Below, piece after piece: positions 37,722 through 47,310 of a stretch of DNA of 64,000 nucleotides. The notes beneath the pieces were generated by a model that saw nothing but the letters and a program-made list of their open reading frames with translations, had not been told where the DNA came from and did not search any database. How positions within the stretch are numbered: position 1 is the stretch's first letter; every line of letters starts with the position of its first letter. Source of the stretch: Streptomyces netropsis (GTDB lineage: Bacteria > Actinomycetota > Actinomycetes > Streptomycetales > Streptomycetaceae); NCBI RefSeq assembly GCF_014203545.1, contig NZ_JACHJG010000004.1, positions 186,001 to 250,000 of the forward strand, read 5' to 3'. Made by a program: the position numbers and the translations under genes.

Positions 37722-37882
37722 TCATGCCGAGGAAAGAGCACGTACTTCATTGTCCCATGTAGACCTGAATGCGATGCCCGGGACGAACGTCCAGGCTCTG
37801 CGGGACGGCGTGGTCCGATTCTCCAAAACGCCGGGTCCGGGCGGGCGGGGGGTGGCTCCCGGCCGGGCCCCCGCCCCGCGCG

Positions 37883-38899
37883 CTACGCGCCGTCCGGGTC
37901 CGCCCGGTCCAGGGCCGGGCGGGGGCCCGGGCCGGTCTCCAGCAGCAGATAGTCCGCGGCGGCGGTGTCCGTGACCAGGCTGGTGACCAGCCCGGAGCGC
38001 AGCACCGCGCCGATCGCCGCCGCCTTGCGGAGCCCGCCGGCGATCGCGACGACCTCCGGTATGCGGCGCAGCCGGTCGGCCTCGACCGTGATGCAGCGCT
38101 CGCCCAGGTCGCGGCCGATGCGGCGGCCCTCGGCGTCGAAGAGGTGCGCGGACATCTCCGCGGCCGCCCCGAGCGAGGCGTACTGCGCGCGCTCCTCCTC
38201 GCTGAGCATGTCGTAGACGGTCGAGATGCCCGGCGCCCAGGAGCCGATGGAGACGGCGGCGACGGTGACCTTGTCGAAGTAGTCGAAGGCACGGGCGATG
38301 CCCGTCTGGCCGCGCAGCGCCGCGGCGGTGGCCGAGTCGGGCAGCAGCATCGGGGCGTAGATCGGGTGCGCCTCGCCGCCGGACACCTGCGCCGCCCGGC
38401 GCACGGCCTCCACCGAGCCGCGCTCGGCGGTGCCCGCGTCGTAGACACCGGTGAGCTGGACGACCGTGCACGGCGGCAGCCGGTGCAGGGCCGCGGCCAT
38501 GTGGATGGTCGAGCGGCCCCAGGCGAGGCCGAGCACATCGCCCTCGTTCACCAGTTCGCCGAGCAGGTCAGCGGCCACCTCGCCGAGATTCTCCGGGTCG
38601 GGCGCGTCATCGGCCGCGTCGGCCGGGGACTCGACGACGACCGCGTGCCGCAGGCCGTAGCGGGCGCGCAGGGCGTCGGAACGCTCCGCGTCCAGCTCGG
38701 CGGGCACCCGGATCTCGATCCGCACGAGATCGCGCTCGAGAGCCGTCTCCAGCACCCGGGCCACCTTGAAGCGGCTCACGCCGAACTCCTCGGCGATCTG
38801 GATCTTCGACTTGCCCTCGAGGTAGAAACGGCGGGCCATGGCCGCCGCCTGCACCAGCTCGGCGGGCCCCATCGGCGTGGCTGAACGGCCCGTCGACAC
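37883..38899 (-). CDS. SorC/DeoR-type sugar-binding transcriptional regulator
   Basis: About 338 residues. The GTG at 38899 has AGGAG seven bases upstream and is preferred to the ATG at 38944. The N-terminal HTH is MARRFYLEGKSKIQIAEEFGVSRFKVARVLETALERDLVRIEI, followed by a SorC-type effector domain: LLGELVNEGDVLGLAWGRSTIHMAAAL, VVQLTGVYDAG, IGSWAPGISTVYDML and EVVAIAGGLRKAAAIGAVLRSGLVTSLVTDTAAADYLL. The effector should be a phosphorylated sugar. rpe (pentose phosphate pathway) starts on the other side of a large upstream gap, and no transport or sugar kinase genes adjoin, so the target is unknown. Confidence 0.88.
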   Translation of the reverse strand: MSTGRSATPMGPAELVQAAAMARRFYLEGKSKIQIAEEFGVSRFKVARVLETALERDLVRIEIRVPAELDAERSDALRARYGLRHAVVVESPADAADDAPDPENLGEVAADLLGELVNEGDVLGLAWGRSTIHMAAALHRLPPCTVVQLTGVYDAGTAERGSVEAVRRAAQVSGGEAHPIYAPMLLPDSATAAALRGQTGIARAFDYFDKVTVAAVSIGSWAPGISTVYDMLSEEERAQYASLGAAAEMSAHLFDAEGRRIGRDLGERCITVEADRLRRIPEVVAIAGGLRKAAAIGAVLRSGLVTSLVTDTAAADYLLLETGPGPRPALDRADPDGA

Positions 38900-39017
38900 C
38901 GCGGTCTCCTCACTACGTTGAAGCTGTGGACTTATCACCGTCATCCTGTCAGAAACGGCGGTCCTTGATCAGGCCTTGACCTTCGCCCTCAGCATTTCGG
39001 GCGAGCACGGCCTCGGC

Positions 39018-39704
39018 TCAGTGCTTGCAGGCCCAGGCCGCCGCGGCGGTGGCGTCCTCCGCCTGCGCGCGCAGCGCGCGCACGGCCGCGGCCGGGTCGT
39101 CCTTGCCGTACACGGCGGATCCGGCGACGAAGACATCGGCACCGGCCTCCGCGCACCGCTCGATGGTGTCGGCCGAGACCCCGCCGTCGACCTGGAGCCA
39201 CAGCTCCAGGCCGTGCCGCGCGATCAGCTCACGGGTCCGGCGGATCTTCGGAAGCATGATGTCGAGGAACGCCTGTCCGCCGAAGCCGGGCTCCACGGTC
39301 ATGATCAGCAGCATGTCCAGCTCGGGCAGCAGATCCTCGTACGGCTCGATCGGCGTCGCCGGCTTGAGCGCCATCGACGCCCGCGCCCCCTTGGCCCGGA
39401 TCTCCCGCGCCAGCCGCACCGGCGCGGCGGCGGCCTCGGCGTGGAAGGTGACGGACCCCGCCCCGGCCTCGACGTACTGCGGGGCCCAGCGGTCCGGGTC
39501 CGCGATCATCAGATGGCAGTCCAGCGGCGTCCCGGTGGCCCGGCTCAGCGACTCGACGATCGGCACGCCGAGCGTCAGGTTGGGCACGAAGTGGTTGTCC
39601 ATCACGTCGACATGGAGCCAGTCGGCGCCCTTCACGGCCTCCGCCTCGTCGGCGAGGCGGGCGAAGTCAGCGGACAGGATGCTGGGGTTGATCTGCACGG
39701 CCAT
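39018..39704 (-). CDS. rpe: Ribulose-phosphate 3-epimerase
   Basis: A 228-residue TIM-barrel enzyme interconverting ribulose 5-phosphate and xylulose 5-phosphate in the pentose phosphate pathway. The signature blocks are [31 protein letters not shown] (metal-binding His and Asp), [34 protein letters not shown] (catalytic Asp region) and [12 protein letters not shown] with VAGSAVYG as the phosphate-binding loop. The ATG at 39704 is chosen; the longer frame to 39956 crosses the palindromic repeat region. It is monocistronic by appearance. Confidence 0.96.
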   Translation of the reverse strand: MAVQINPSILSADFARLADEAEAVKGADWLHVDVMDNHFVPNLTLGVPIVESLSRATGTPLDCHLMIADPDRWAPQYVEAGAGSVTFHAEAAAAPVRLAREIRAKGARASMALKPATPIEPYEDLLPELDMLLIMTVEPGFGGQAFLDIMLPKIRRTRELIARHGLELWLQVDGGVSADTIERCAEAGADVFVAGSAVYGKDDPAAAVRALRAQAEDATAAAAWACKH

Positions 39705-39825
39705 GCCCCAAGCCTGCCATGCCTTTGCCGCAGTCTTGACGCCGGAGTCAGCAATCGGCTCCGCCGGCCGGGTGGAAGGGAAGGTTCCGGACGCCGCCGC
39801 CGTCGGCGGGCGCCCTGCGGGCGCG

Positions 39826-39904
39826 TCCTCAAGTGCCGGACGGGCTGTTGCAGCCCGTCCGGCACTTGAGGACACAGCACAGCAGCCCGCCCGGCGCTTG
39901 AGGA
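39826..39904. repeat. Large dispersed palindrome with an extra half-copy
   Basis: Arms 39826-39847 and 39851-39872 form a perfect 22-bp hairpin with a 3-nt loop (tcctcaagtgccggacgggctg). A divergent copy of the right arm follows at 39883-39904. It is related to 13224-13274. It lies in the 258-bp gap between rsmB and rpe and should act as the rsmB terminator. This motif type is scattered between genes in Streptomyces genomes. Confidence 0.75.
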
Positions 39905-39962
39905 CACCGCCGCGCAGCGGAGGTGCGCACACCACGGCACCCGCAGGGGCCGGCACGGGCCG

Positions 39963-41408
39963 TCAGGCCGTCCGGCGCAGCAGGGCCAGGTACATCGCGT
40001 CCGTGCCGTGCATGTGCGGCCACAGCTGGACGTCGGGGCCGTCGCCCAGTGCGGGGACGCCGGGCATCAGCGGCCGGGCGTCGATCCACTCGGCGCTCGC
40101 CGCGGGGCCGCCCCGGCCCTTGAGGACGTCCTCGACGACCGCGCGGGTCTCGGCGGGGTGCGGGGAGCAGGTCGCGTAGCCGACGACGCCGCCGACCCGG
40201 ACGGCTGCCAGCGCCTCGCGCAGCAGCCCGCGCTGGAGGGGCGCGAAGCCGTCCAGGTCCTCGGGGCGACGGCGCCAGCGGGCCTCGGGGCGACGGCGCA
40301 ATGCGCCGAGGCCGGTGCAGGGCACGTCGACGAGGACCCGGTCGAAGGATCCCGGGCGCCACGGCGGACGGGTGCCGTCCGCCGCGATGACCTGGTACGG
40401 GCCGGGGTTGCCGGCCAGGGCCCGCTCGACGAGCCGGGCGCGGTGCGGCTGCTTCTCGGAGGCCAGCAGGCTCGCGCCGCGCTGCGCGGCGAGCGCGCCG
40501 AGCATCGCGGCCTTGCCGCCGGGGCCCGCGCAGCCGTCCAGCCAGCGGGCGTCGGGGCCGTCCACCGGGGCATGGGCGAGGGCGAGGGCGACCAGCTGGC
40601 TGCCCTCGTCCTGGACGCCCGCGCGGCCCTCGCCGACGGCCTGCAGCGCACCGGGCTCGCCGCCCTCGGCGAGCCGCACGGCATACGGCGACCAGCGGCC
40701 GGGCAGAGCCGAGTCCTCGCCCACCGCGGCCATCAGCTCCTCGACCGTCGAGCGCCCGGGGCGGGCGACGAGGGTGACCTCGGGCCGTTCGTTGTCGGCC
40801 TCCAGCAGGTCCTCGATGCCGGCCCGGCCGCCACCGAGGGCGTCCCAGAGGGCTGAGACGATCCAGCGCGGGTGCGAGTGGACGACGGCGAGGTGCGCCT
40901 CGGGGTCGTCCTCGTACGGCGGAGCGACTCGTTCCAGCCAACCGTCGAGGTCATGGGCGGTGATCTTCCGGAGCACCGCGTTGACGAACTTGGCCCGCCC
41001 GTCGCCGAGGACGACCCGCGCCAGCTCGACGCTGGCCGACACCGCGGCGTGGGCGGGGATGCGCGTACCGAGCAGCTGGTGCGCGCCGAGGCTCAGCACG
41101 TCCAGCACCGGCGGGTCCACCTCGCGCAGCGGCCGGTCGACGCAGGACGCGATGATCGCGTCGTACGTGCCCTGGCGGCGGAGCGTGCCGTAGACCAGCT
41201 CCGTGGCGAGCGCGGCGTCACGCGCGTCGAAGCCGCCGCCCTCGCGGGCCTTGCGGAGCAGGGGCGGCAGCACGAGGTTCGCGTACGCGTCCCGCTCGTC
41301 CACGGCCCGCAGGGCCTCGAAGGCCAGGATCCGCACCGGGTCCTTCTGGGGACGGCGGTAGGGCTTCGCAGGGCGGCTGGGCTGGCGACGCGGCGCGCGA
41401 TCGTTCAC
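39963..41408 (-). CDS. rsmB: 16S rRNA m5C967 methyltransferase
   Basis: A 481-residue GTG-start protein. The N-terminal NusB-like RNA-binding domain is at about 22-160 (DPVRILAFEALRAVDERDAYANLVLPPLL, ELVYGTLRRQGTYDAII). The C-terminal RsmB/NOL1 methyltransferase domain has the SAM-binding WLDGCAGPGGKAAML (291-299) and the two active-site cysteines, Cys364 in DVPCTGLG (nucleophile pair) and Cys414 in ATCSPH. It methylates C5 of C967 in 16S rRNA. It follows fmt by 52 bp on the same strand, as in many bacteria where fmt and rsmB form a translation-related operon. Confidence 0.95.
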   Translation of the reverse strand: MNDRAPRRQPSRPAKPYRRPQKDPVRILAFEALRAVDERDAYANLVLPPLLRKAREGGGFDARDAALATELVYGTLRRQGTYDAIIASCVDRPLREVDPPVLDVLSLGAHQLLGTRIPAHAAVSASVELARVVLGDGRAKFVNAVLRKITAHDLDGWLERVAPPYEDDPEAHLAVVHSHPRWIVSALWDALGGGRAGIEDLLEADNERPEVTLVARPGRSTVEELMAAVGEDSALPGRWSPYAVRLAEGGEPGALQAVGEGRAGVQDEGSQLVALALAHAPVDGPDARWLDGCAGPGGKAAMLGALAAQRGASLLASEKQPHRARLVERALAGNPGPYQVIAADGTRPPWRPGSFDRVLVDVPCTGLGALRRRPEARWRRRPEDLDGFAPLQRGLLREALAAVRVGGVVGYATCSPHPAETRAVVEDVLKGRGGPAASAEWIDARPLMPGVPALGDGPDVQLWPHMHGTDAMYLALLRRTA

Positions 41409-41460
41409 GAAAGGTGCTCCGGAGCTGGGGTGGTGAAGGGGTCCAGCGTACGCGCTGCGA

Positions 41461-42396
41461 TTACGCGCCGCCGAGCCGCTCGCCTGCGGCGATACGAACG
41501 CCGCGGGCCCAGTCGGCGGCCTTCATCGGCTTCTTCCCCTGCGGCTGGACCCACAGGAGCTCCACGGCGTGCGAGCCGGTGCCGACGTGCAGGGAGTTCT
41601 TCGCGGCGGCGATCTCCCCGGGCGTCAGGTCGGTGCGGTCGGGGGCCGGGGCCACGGACATGACCTTCAGCCGCTCGCCGCGGAAGAGCGTCCAGGCGCC
41701 GGGCGCGGGGGCGCAGCCGCGCACCACGCGGTCGACGCGCAGAGCCGGCGCGGACCAGTCCAGCTGGGCGTCCTCGACATTGATCTTCGGGGCGAGGGAG
41801 ATCCCCTCGGCGGGCTGCGGAACGGCCTCGAGGGTGCCGTCCTCGATGCCGTCCATGGTCGCCAGGAGCAGCCCGGACCCGGCGAACGCGAGCCGCGTGA
41901 GCAGGTCGCCGCTGGTGTCGGTGGGCCGGACCTGCTCGGTCAGCACGCCGAAGACGGGCCCGGAGTCGAGGCCCTCCTCGATCAGGAAGGTGGAGGCCCC
42001 GGTGACCTCGTCGCCCGCGAGGATCGCGTGCTGCACGGGGGCCGCGCCGCGCCACGCGGGCAGCAGCGAGAAGTGCAGGTTGACCCAGCCGTGGGCGGGG
42101 ATCTCCAGGGCGGCCTTGGGCAGCAGCGCGCCGTAGGCGACGACCGGGCAGCAGTCGGGGGCGATCTCGCGGAGCCGGGCGAGGAAGTCCTCATCGCGCG
42201 GCTTGGCGGGCTTGAGCACCTCGATCCCCGCCTCCTCCGCGCGCTGGGCGACGGGGCTCGCGACGAGCCGGCGACCGCGCCCTGCGGGGGCGTCGGGCCG
42301 GGTGACCACGGCGACGACCTCGTGCCGGTCCGAGGCGAGCAGGGCGTCGAGGGCGGGTACGGCGACCTCGGGGGTACCGGCGAAGACGAGCCTCAT
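41461..42396 (-). CDS. fmt: Methionyl-tRNA formyltransferase
   Basis: A 311-residue enzyme that formylates initiator Met-tRNA. The start [20 protein letters not shown] and the catalytic [18 protein letters not shown] block (Asn106, His108), with [10 protein letters not shown] supplying the Asp, are clear. The C-terminal OB-like domain (about 205-311) ends [18 protein letters not shown]. The ATG at 42396 is used; the frame upstream to 42867 is antisense to the HTH gene and is rejected. It heads fmt-rsmB. The usual upstream def gene is absent here. Confidence 0.96.
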   Translation of the reverse strand: MRLVFAGTPEVAVPALDALLASDRHEVVAVVTRPDAPAGRGRRLVASPVAQRAEEAGIEVLKPAKPRDEDFLARLREIAPDCCPVVAYGALLPKAALEIPAHGWVNLHFSLLPAWRGAAPVQHAILAGDEVTGASTFLIEEGLDSGPVFGVLTEQVRPTDTSGDLLTRLAFAGSGLLLATMDGIEDGTLEAVPQPAEGISLAPKINVEDAQLDWSAPALRVDRVVRGCAPAPGAWTLFRGERLKVMSVAPAPDRTDLTPGEIAAAKNSLHVGTGSHAVELLWVQPQGKKPMKAADWARGVRIAAGERLGGA

Positions 42397-42745
42397 GGGT
42401 GGCGAACTACCTCTCAAGCGCCGAGCGGAACGGCGCCCCAGTCTAGTGCGGTGATCACGGGCGGACCACGGGCGGACCCGGGCGGGAGGCTGCCTCGGGC
42501 CCGCTCCCCCGTCCGCCGGGACGGAGGGCCCGGAATCGAGGGGCGTAAGGGGCCGCCGCGCGCCCCATTTCATCGGACGTGCGCCCCCATACCGTGACCC
42601 GGCGGGCTGTGGCGCGTTGTGGTCAAGAGAGATTGACCGAAAACGGGCCGCTGCCGCGGCCCGCTCCCGTTCTCGGTCCGCTCGCACCTTTTCCGTTTGT
42701 TCCGCTTTCTCCGTCCTTTTCACCGCCGGTCCGAGAGGCTTGTTC
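42397..42745. other. Divergent intergenic region with a GGTCAA-N6-TTGACC palindrome
   Basis: These 349 bp lie between fmt (minus) and the HTH gene (plus). GGTCAA (42621-42626) and TTGACC (42633-42638) are perfect inverted repeats with a 6-bp spacer, about 108 bp ahead of the HTH start, and may be an operator. A tandem cacgggcgga pair occurs near 42457-42475. There is no coding evidence. Confidence 0.45.
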
Positions 42746-43252
42746 ATGGCCGACCACGCAACCCACGACGCCCAGGCACGGGCCAGCCTGCACCTCCTGG
42801 TGCGGGACATCGAGCGGGTCCGCCGACAGGTGGACGCGCTGCGTACCCTCACCGCCCAGCTGGGCAATGTCTACCGCCCCCGCCGCACGGGCCCCTCCGC
42901 GGGCTTCGTCGTCTACGGGCGCGCCCCCGCCCCGACCGTACGGCTGGCGCAGGAGCTGCGCGACAGCGTCGAGACGCTGGTGACGGCGGCGGTGGACTTC
43001 GACCGTTCGCTGGGCTTCTCATGGGACGCGGTGGGTTCGGCGCTCGGCGTCACCAAGCAGGCCGTGCACCGCCGCTACGGCGCGCGCCGCAGCAACGGCC
43101 AGGTCTCCGCCGAGGGCACCGAGTCGGTGCGCACCGCCGAGCCACAGTCCGTGCCGATCGTCCCCGCCGCCCGCTCCATGCCGGGCCAGCCGCCCGTGCC
43201 GCACCGCGACGAGCCCCGCCCCCCGGCCTTCCCCGGCCCGCGCAACGGCTGA
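42746..43252 (+). CDS. Small helix-turn-helix protein
   Basis: A 168-residue protein starting at the ATG at 42746, with GAGAGG eight bases upstream. Residues 10-40 are helical and charged ([28 protein letters not shown]) and could dimerise. Residues 72-112 contain [45 protein letters not shown], a good helix-turn-helix with the [15 protein letters not shown] recognition pair. The last 50 residues are Pro/Arg-rich and probably disordered. No family name is certain; it looks like a small DNA-binding regulator common in Streptomyces. It is convergent with priA. Confidence 0.75.
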   Translation: MADHATHDAQARASLHLLVRDIERVRRQVDALRTLTAQLGNVYRPRRTGPSAGFVVYGRAPAPTVRLAQELRDSVETLVTAAVDFDRSLGFSWDAVGSALGVTKQAVHRRYGARRSNGQVSAEGTESVRTAEPQSVPIVPAARSMPGQPPVPHRDEPRPPAFPGPRNG

Positions 43253-43496
43253 CGGGCGGACGCGACGGCCGGCACCGGCGCGGCGGCCGTGGGCGGCACG
43301 CTCCCTGTGCGGCCGACGTCATGGGCTGCGACACGGCTCGGGGCAACCATGGAGTTGCCCCGTCCGGGAGACCACCGGCCGACACCTCGTGGACGCAGGC
43401 CGTCGACGCGGGTCGTCAAGGAGACCCGGGGCCGGCCGCGGCCGACACCGGGATGCCGGCGCCCGCACCGGAGGCGCCACGGCGGCTATCCGTCGG

Positions 43497-45644
43497 TCAG
43501 CCGATGTCCGGCGGATCGATGCGCAGCCGGACCGGCTCCCCGTCACGGCGCGTCAGCCGGGCGGCCTGCGCCGTCTTGAGGGCGGCGGCCAGCGCGGCCC
43601 CCTGTCCGGGGCGCACCCGCAGCAGGGCCCGCTCCCAGCTCTCCCCCGGCGGGGGGTCGCCCGCGCGGCGCGGCCGCCCGGGCGCCGTCACCGGCAGCGG
43701 CACCGGACCGAGCACCTCGGTGCCATCCGGCAGCTGTGCCGCGGCGATCAGCTCGGCGACGGCCGCCGGGGGACCGGCGACCGCCGCCATCCGGGACACG
43801 GGCGGGAAGCCCAGCTCGGCGCGGTCGGCCAGCTCGCGCACCGCGTGCCCGGCCGGGTCCCAGCGGACCAGTGCCTGCACGGGCCGCAGCGTCGGCTCGG
43901 CGACGACGACCACGGTGCCGCCCGCGTCCTGGCCCCGGACCAGGGCCGCCGCGCCGAGCCAGCGGCGTAGCGCCTCCTCACCCGCCCGCAGATCGGGGCG
44001 GCCGAGGAGGGCCCAGCCGTCCAGCAGCAGGGCGGCCGCGTAGCCGCCCTCGGCGACGGGCTCGGCGCCGGGCGTGGAGACGACGATGGCGGGCCGGTCC
44101 GGGACCGAGTCCAGCACGTGGTCACGCCCGGAGGTCCGCACGGGCACGGTGGGAAAGGCGCGGCCCAGCTCCTCGGCGGTGCGCCGGGCCCCCACGATCT
44201 GCGCGCGCAACCGGAAGCCGCCGCACTCGCCGCAGTGCCAGTCCCGGGCCTCCTGTCCGCACCAGGTGCAGTGCAGCGCGCCGTCGTCCCCGCGCGCCTC
44301 CAGCGGGCCCGCGCAGTGCGCGCACCGGGCGGGCTCCCGGCACCGCTCGCAGGCCAGCCGCGGTACGTAACCGCGGCGCGGCACCTGGACGAGCACCGGG
44401 CCGTGCTTGAGGCCCTCCCGGGCGGCCTGCCAGGCGAGCGTGGGCAGCCGGGCGGCGCGGGCCGCCTCGTCCCGCGCCTGGTCGGCGTCGCCGACCGTAC
44501 GGATCAGGGGGGCGGTGGCCCGCACCCGGTCGCGCGGGGCGGTCAGCGGCAGCGCCCAGCCGGTGTCCACGAGCTGCGCCGCCTCGACCGTGCAGCCGAA
44601 CCCGCCGAGCAGGAACGCGGCCTTCTCGTGCGCCGCCCGCAGCTGGAGCACCTCACGCGCGTGCGGCTGCGGGGCGTGCTGCTCGCTGTGGCTGGAGTCG
44701 CCGTCGTCCCAGATGGCCGCGAGCCCGAGGTCGCGCACGGGGGCGAACATCGCGGCCCGGGTGCCGACCACGGCCCGTACCGCACCGCGGCTGACCGCCA
44801 GCCAGCGGCGGTAGCGCTCCTCGGGGCCGGTGTCGGCGGTCAGCAGCACATGCCGGCCGGCGCCGAGCAGCTCGGTGAGCGTGGCGTCGACCCGGGCCGC
44901 GGCCCGGCCGTCCGGCACGACGATCAGCGCGCCGCGCCGCGAGGCGAGGGCCGCGGCGGCGGCCCGCGCCAGCTCCTCGGGCCAGTGCGGCCCGGGCAGC
45001 GCGGTCCACACCGCGCGGGGGGCGTCGCCCCGCGCGACGGCGTCGAGAAAGGCGGGCCCGGTCGGATAGCGGGACCAGGATCCGGGCTCGGGCCGGGCGG
45101 GCGGCGGCACCGGCTCGGGCGACGCCTCGGCCTCGATACGGGCGTGCCGGGGCGGCACGGCCAGCTGGAGCACATCGGCGAGGGAGCCCGCGTACCGGTC
45201 CGCGACGGAGCGGCAGAGCTGCAACAGGGCGGGGCCGAGCACCGGCTCCGGGGACAACACCTGGGCGATGGCGGCCAGCGGGCCCTGGTAGTCGGACTCG
45301 GCCACCCGGTCGACGATGTATCCGTCGAGCAGCCCGCCGCCCTCCCGGCGTCCGCCGCGCACGTTGCGGGCGCCCGCGCCGAACCGCACCCGCACCCGCG
45401 TCCCCGGCCGGGCGTCGGCGTCGAGCTCGGCGGGCACGGCGTAGTCCCACAGGCGGTCGAGGTGGACCGGGCCCTTGTCGACCAGCACGCGCGCGACAGG
45501 CAGCTCCTTGGCCAGCTCGGCCCCCCGCCAGGTGCGCGGCTTGGCCCGCGGCACCTTGGCCTTGCGCACGGTCTCGCGAATGAACGCGAGCTGCTCCGCC
45601 TGCTCCCCCGCGGGCTCCCCGGGTCGCCCGTTCTCGCTGCTCAC
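43497..45644 (-). CDS. priA: Primosomal protein N' (PriA), helicase-degenerate actinobacterial form
   Basis: About 715 residues from the GTG at 45644. The N-terminal 3'-DNA-binding domain (LDRLWDYAVPAELDADARPGTRVRVRFG) is clear. The zinc-binding insert has eight cysteines in LACERCREPARCAHC, LHCTWCGQ and WHCGECGG. The helicase core has lost its catalytic motifs: the Walker A position reads VVPDGRAAARV without GKT, and the DEAH position reads AIWDDGDSS. This matches the known actinobacterial PriA group, so it probably acts as a fork-recognition and primosome scaffold rather than a helicase. It is preceded by the tRNA-like RNA. Confidence 0.92.
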   Translation of the reverse strand: MSSENGRPGEPAGEQAEQLAFIRETVRKAKVPRAKPRTWRGAELAKELPVARVLVDKGPVHLDRLWDYAVPAELDADARPGTRVRVRFGAGARNVRGGRREGGGLLDGYIVDRVAESDYQGPLAAIAQVLSPEPVLGPALLQLCRSVADRYAGSLADVLQLAVPPRHARIEAEASPEPVPPPARPEPGSWSRYPTGPAFLDAVARGDAPRAVWTALPGPHWPEELARAAAAALASRRGALIVVPDGRAAARVDATLTELLGAGRHVLLTADTGPEERYRRWLAVSRGAVRAVVGTRAAMFAPVRDLGLAAIWDDGDSSHSEQHAPQPHAREVLQLRAAHEKAAFLLGGFGCTVEAAQLVDTGWALPLTAPRDRVRATAPLIRTVGDADQARDEAARAARLPTLAWQAAREGLKHGPVLVQVPRRGYVPRLACERCREPARCAHCAGPLEARGDDGALHCTWCGQEARDWHCGECGGFRLRAQIVGARRTAEELGRAFPTVPVRTSGRDHVLDSVPDRPAIVVSTPGAEPVAEGGYAAALLLDGWALLGRPDLRAGEEALRRWLGAAALVRGQDAGGTVVVVAEPTLRPVQALVRWDPAGHAVRELADRAELGFPPVSRMAAVAGPPAAVAELIAAAQLPDGTEVLGPVPLPVTAPGRPRRAGDPPPGESWERALLRVRPGQGAALAAALKTAQAARLTRRDGEPVRLRIDPPDIG

Positions 45645-45688
45645 AGCCTCAGTCTTAGCAGACGCCACTGACAGTGGGCGGTGCGCTG

Positions 45689-45840
45689 CCGGGGTGCCCG
45701 AGATCAGAGGTCGGTGACGGTGTGCTTGTGCCTTGGACCGCTCGGCCACATCGGCTCTCATGAGCCGATGACAGGATTTGAACCTGCGAGGGGCTCATTC
45801 GCCCCAGAAGGATCCGTCGCCTGCGCACCGGGCACCCCGG
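45689..45840 (-). ncRNA. Permuted tRNA-like RNA (YrlA/bacterial Y RNA-like candidate)
   Basis: Read on the minus strand, a perfect 12-bp helix (CCGGGGTGCCCG with CGGGCACCCCGG, 45840-45829 and 45700-45689) closes the element. A second 8-bp stem with one C-A mismatch follows (45821-45814 with 45720-45713). Inside come, in order: a GGGGC/GCCCC arm like a class II variable arm; a T-arm GCAGG-TTCAAAT-CCTGT (45787-45771); a 9-bp hairpin CATCGGCTC-ATGA-GAGCCGATG in the place of an acceptor stem; then U8-G9 and a D-arm GCC...GGC with A14 and G18-G19 (45746-45730). tRNA core contacts are all possible, but the order is permuted and there is no anticodon arm. A TAGGGT -10 box lies at 45857-45852. A small hairpin (45663-45680) follows. 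Confidence 0.75.
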
Positions 45841-45880
45841 AGCTGCCGCTCACCCTACGGGCCCGGCCCGTGATCGGCAG

Positions 45881-45918
45881 CACGACGGCCCCGGACCAAG
45901 CGGTCCGGGGCCGTCGTG
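45881..45918 (-). terminator. metK terminator
   Basis: cacgacggccccggacc (45881-45897) and ggtccggggccgtcgtg (45902-45918) form a perfect 17-bp stem with an aagc loop, 20 bp past the metK stop. It separates metK from the tRNA-like RNA, which therefore needs its own promoter. Confidence 0.8.
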
Positions 45919-45937
45919 TCATACAGGCTGTGGAGGC

Positions 45938-47146
45938 TTACAGGCCGGCAGCCTTCTTCAGCGCGTCCACGCGGTCCGTGCGCTCCCACGTGAAGTCCGG
46001 CAGCTCACGGCCGAAGTGGCCGTACGCGGCGGTCTGCGCGTAGATGGGACGGAGCAGGTCCAGGTCGCGGATGATCGCGGCCGGACGCAGGTCGAAGACC
46101 TCGGCGATCGCGGTCTCGATCTTCTCGACCTCGACCGTGGCGGTCCCGAAGGTCTCGACGAACAGACCCACCGGCTCGGCCTTGCCGATCGCGTACGCGA
46201 CCTGCACCTCGCAGCGCGTGGCGAGACCGGCGGCGACCACGTTCTTCGCGACCCAGCGCATCGCGTACGCGGCCGAGCGGTCGACCTTGGACGGGTCCTT
46301 GCCCGAGAAGGCACCGCCGCCGTGGCGGGCCATGCCGCCGTAGGTGTCGATGATGATCTTGCGGCCGGTCAGGCCGGCGTCGCCCATCGGGCCGCCGATC
46401 TCGAAGCGGCCGGTCGGGTTGACCAGGAGGCGGTAGCCCTCGGTGTCGAGCTTGATGCCGTCCTCGATCAGCTCCTTGAGGACGTGCTCGACGACGAACT
46501 CGCGGATGTCGGGAGCGAGCAGCGAGTCCAGGTCGATGTCGGACGCGTGCTGCGAGGAGACGACCACGGTGTCCAGGCGCACGGCCTTGTTGCCGTCGTA
46601 CTCGATGGTGACCTGGGTCTTGCCGTCGGGGCGCAGGTAGGGGATGGTCCCGTTCTTGCGGACCTCCGACAGACGACGGGAGAGCCGGTGCGCCAGGTGG
46701 ATCGGCAGCGGCATCAGCTCGGGGGTCTCGTCGCAGGCGTAGCCGAACATCAGGCCCTGGTCGCCGGCGCCCTGCTTGTCGAGCTCGTCCTCGTCGCCCT
46801 CGACCCGCTGCTCGTACGCGGTGTCGACACCCTGCGCGATGTCCGGGGACTGCGCGCCGATGGAGACCGAGACGCCACAGGAGGCGCCGTCGAAGCCCTT
46901 CTTGGACGAGTCGTAACCGATCTCGAGGATCTTGTTGCGCACCAGAGAGGCGATCGGCGCGTAGGCCTTGGTCGTCACCTCGCCGGCCACGTGCACGAGG
47001 CCGGTGGTGATCAAGGTCTCGACGGCGACCCGGGACGTCGGGTCCTCCTTGAGGAGCGCGTCGAGGATGGTGTCACTGATCTGGTCAGCGATCTTGTCGG
47101 GGTGACCCTCGGTCACGGACTCCGAGGTGAACAGGCGGCGGGACAC
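45938..47146 (-). CDS. metK: S-adenosylmethionine synthetase
   Basis: A 402-residue enzyme making SAM from methionine and ATP. The GTG at 47146 follows AGGGAG and gives the N-terminus [24 protein letters not shown] (ATP-binding His). [24 protein letters not shown] and [19 protein letters not shown] are the two family signatures. [17 protein letters not shown] and the [25 protein letters not shown] loop are intact. No SAM riboswitch is recognisable upstream. coaBC ends 164 bp upstream on the same strand. Confidence 0.97.
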   Translation of the reverse strand: MSRRLFTSESVTEGHPDKIADQISDTILDALLKEDPTSRVAVETLITTGLVHVAGEVTTKAYAPIASLVRNKILEIGYDSSKKGFDGASCGVSVSIGAQSPDIAQGVDTAYEQRVEGDEDELDKQGAGDQGLMFGYACDETPELMPLPIHLAHRLSRRLSEVRKNGTIPYLRPDGKTQVTIEYDGNKAVRLDTVVVSSQHASDIDLDSLLAPDIREFVVEHVLKELIEDGIKLDTEGYRLLVNPTGRFEIGGPMGDAGLTGRKIIIDTYGGMARHGGGAFSGKDPSKVDRSAAYAMRWVAKNVVAAGLATRCEVQVAYAIGKAEPVGLFVETFGTATVEVEKIETAIAEVFDLRPAAIIRDLDLLRPIYAQTAAYGHFGRELPDFTWERTDRVDALKKAAGL

Positions 47147-47310
47147 ATCGCTCCCTGGGGTTGCAGCGGCTGCTGGCTGATCATTTATGGACCCGGCCGA
47201 GAGCTGCGCTCGACGCGGATCCAGAGGCCAGTTTATCCGGCGTTCTCGTGGTTGGGGCATCCTGTCTCGCATCAAGCCCTGCGTGACCTGCGACACCCGC
47301 CCCCGCGGCC

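Noticed and set aside
45689..45840. Ordinary class II tRNA (Leu or Ser) gene
   Set aside because: T-arm and D-arm sequences are convincing, but the T-arm is 5' of the D-arm on the minus strand and no anticodon arm can be drawn. On the plus strand the loops are not tRNA-like.
47147..47310. SAM riboswitch ahead of metK
   Set aside because: None of the SAM-I, SAM-II or SAM-IV core motifs can be found in the 164-bp gap.
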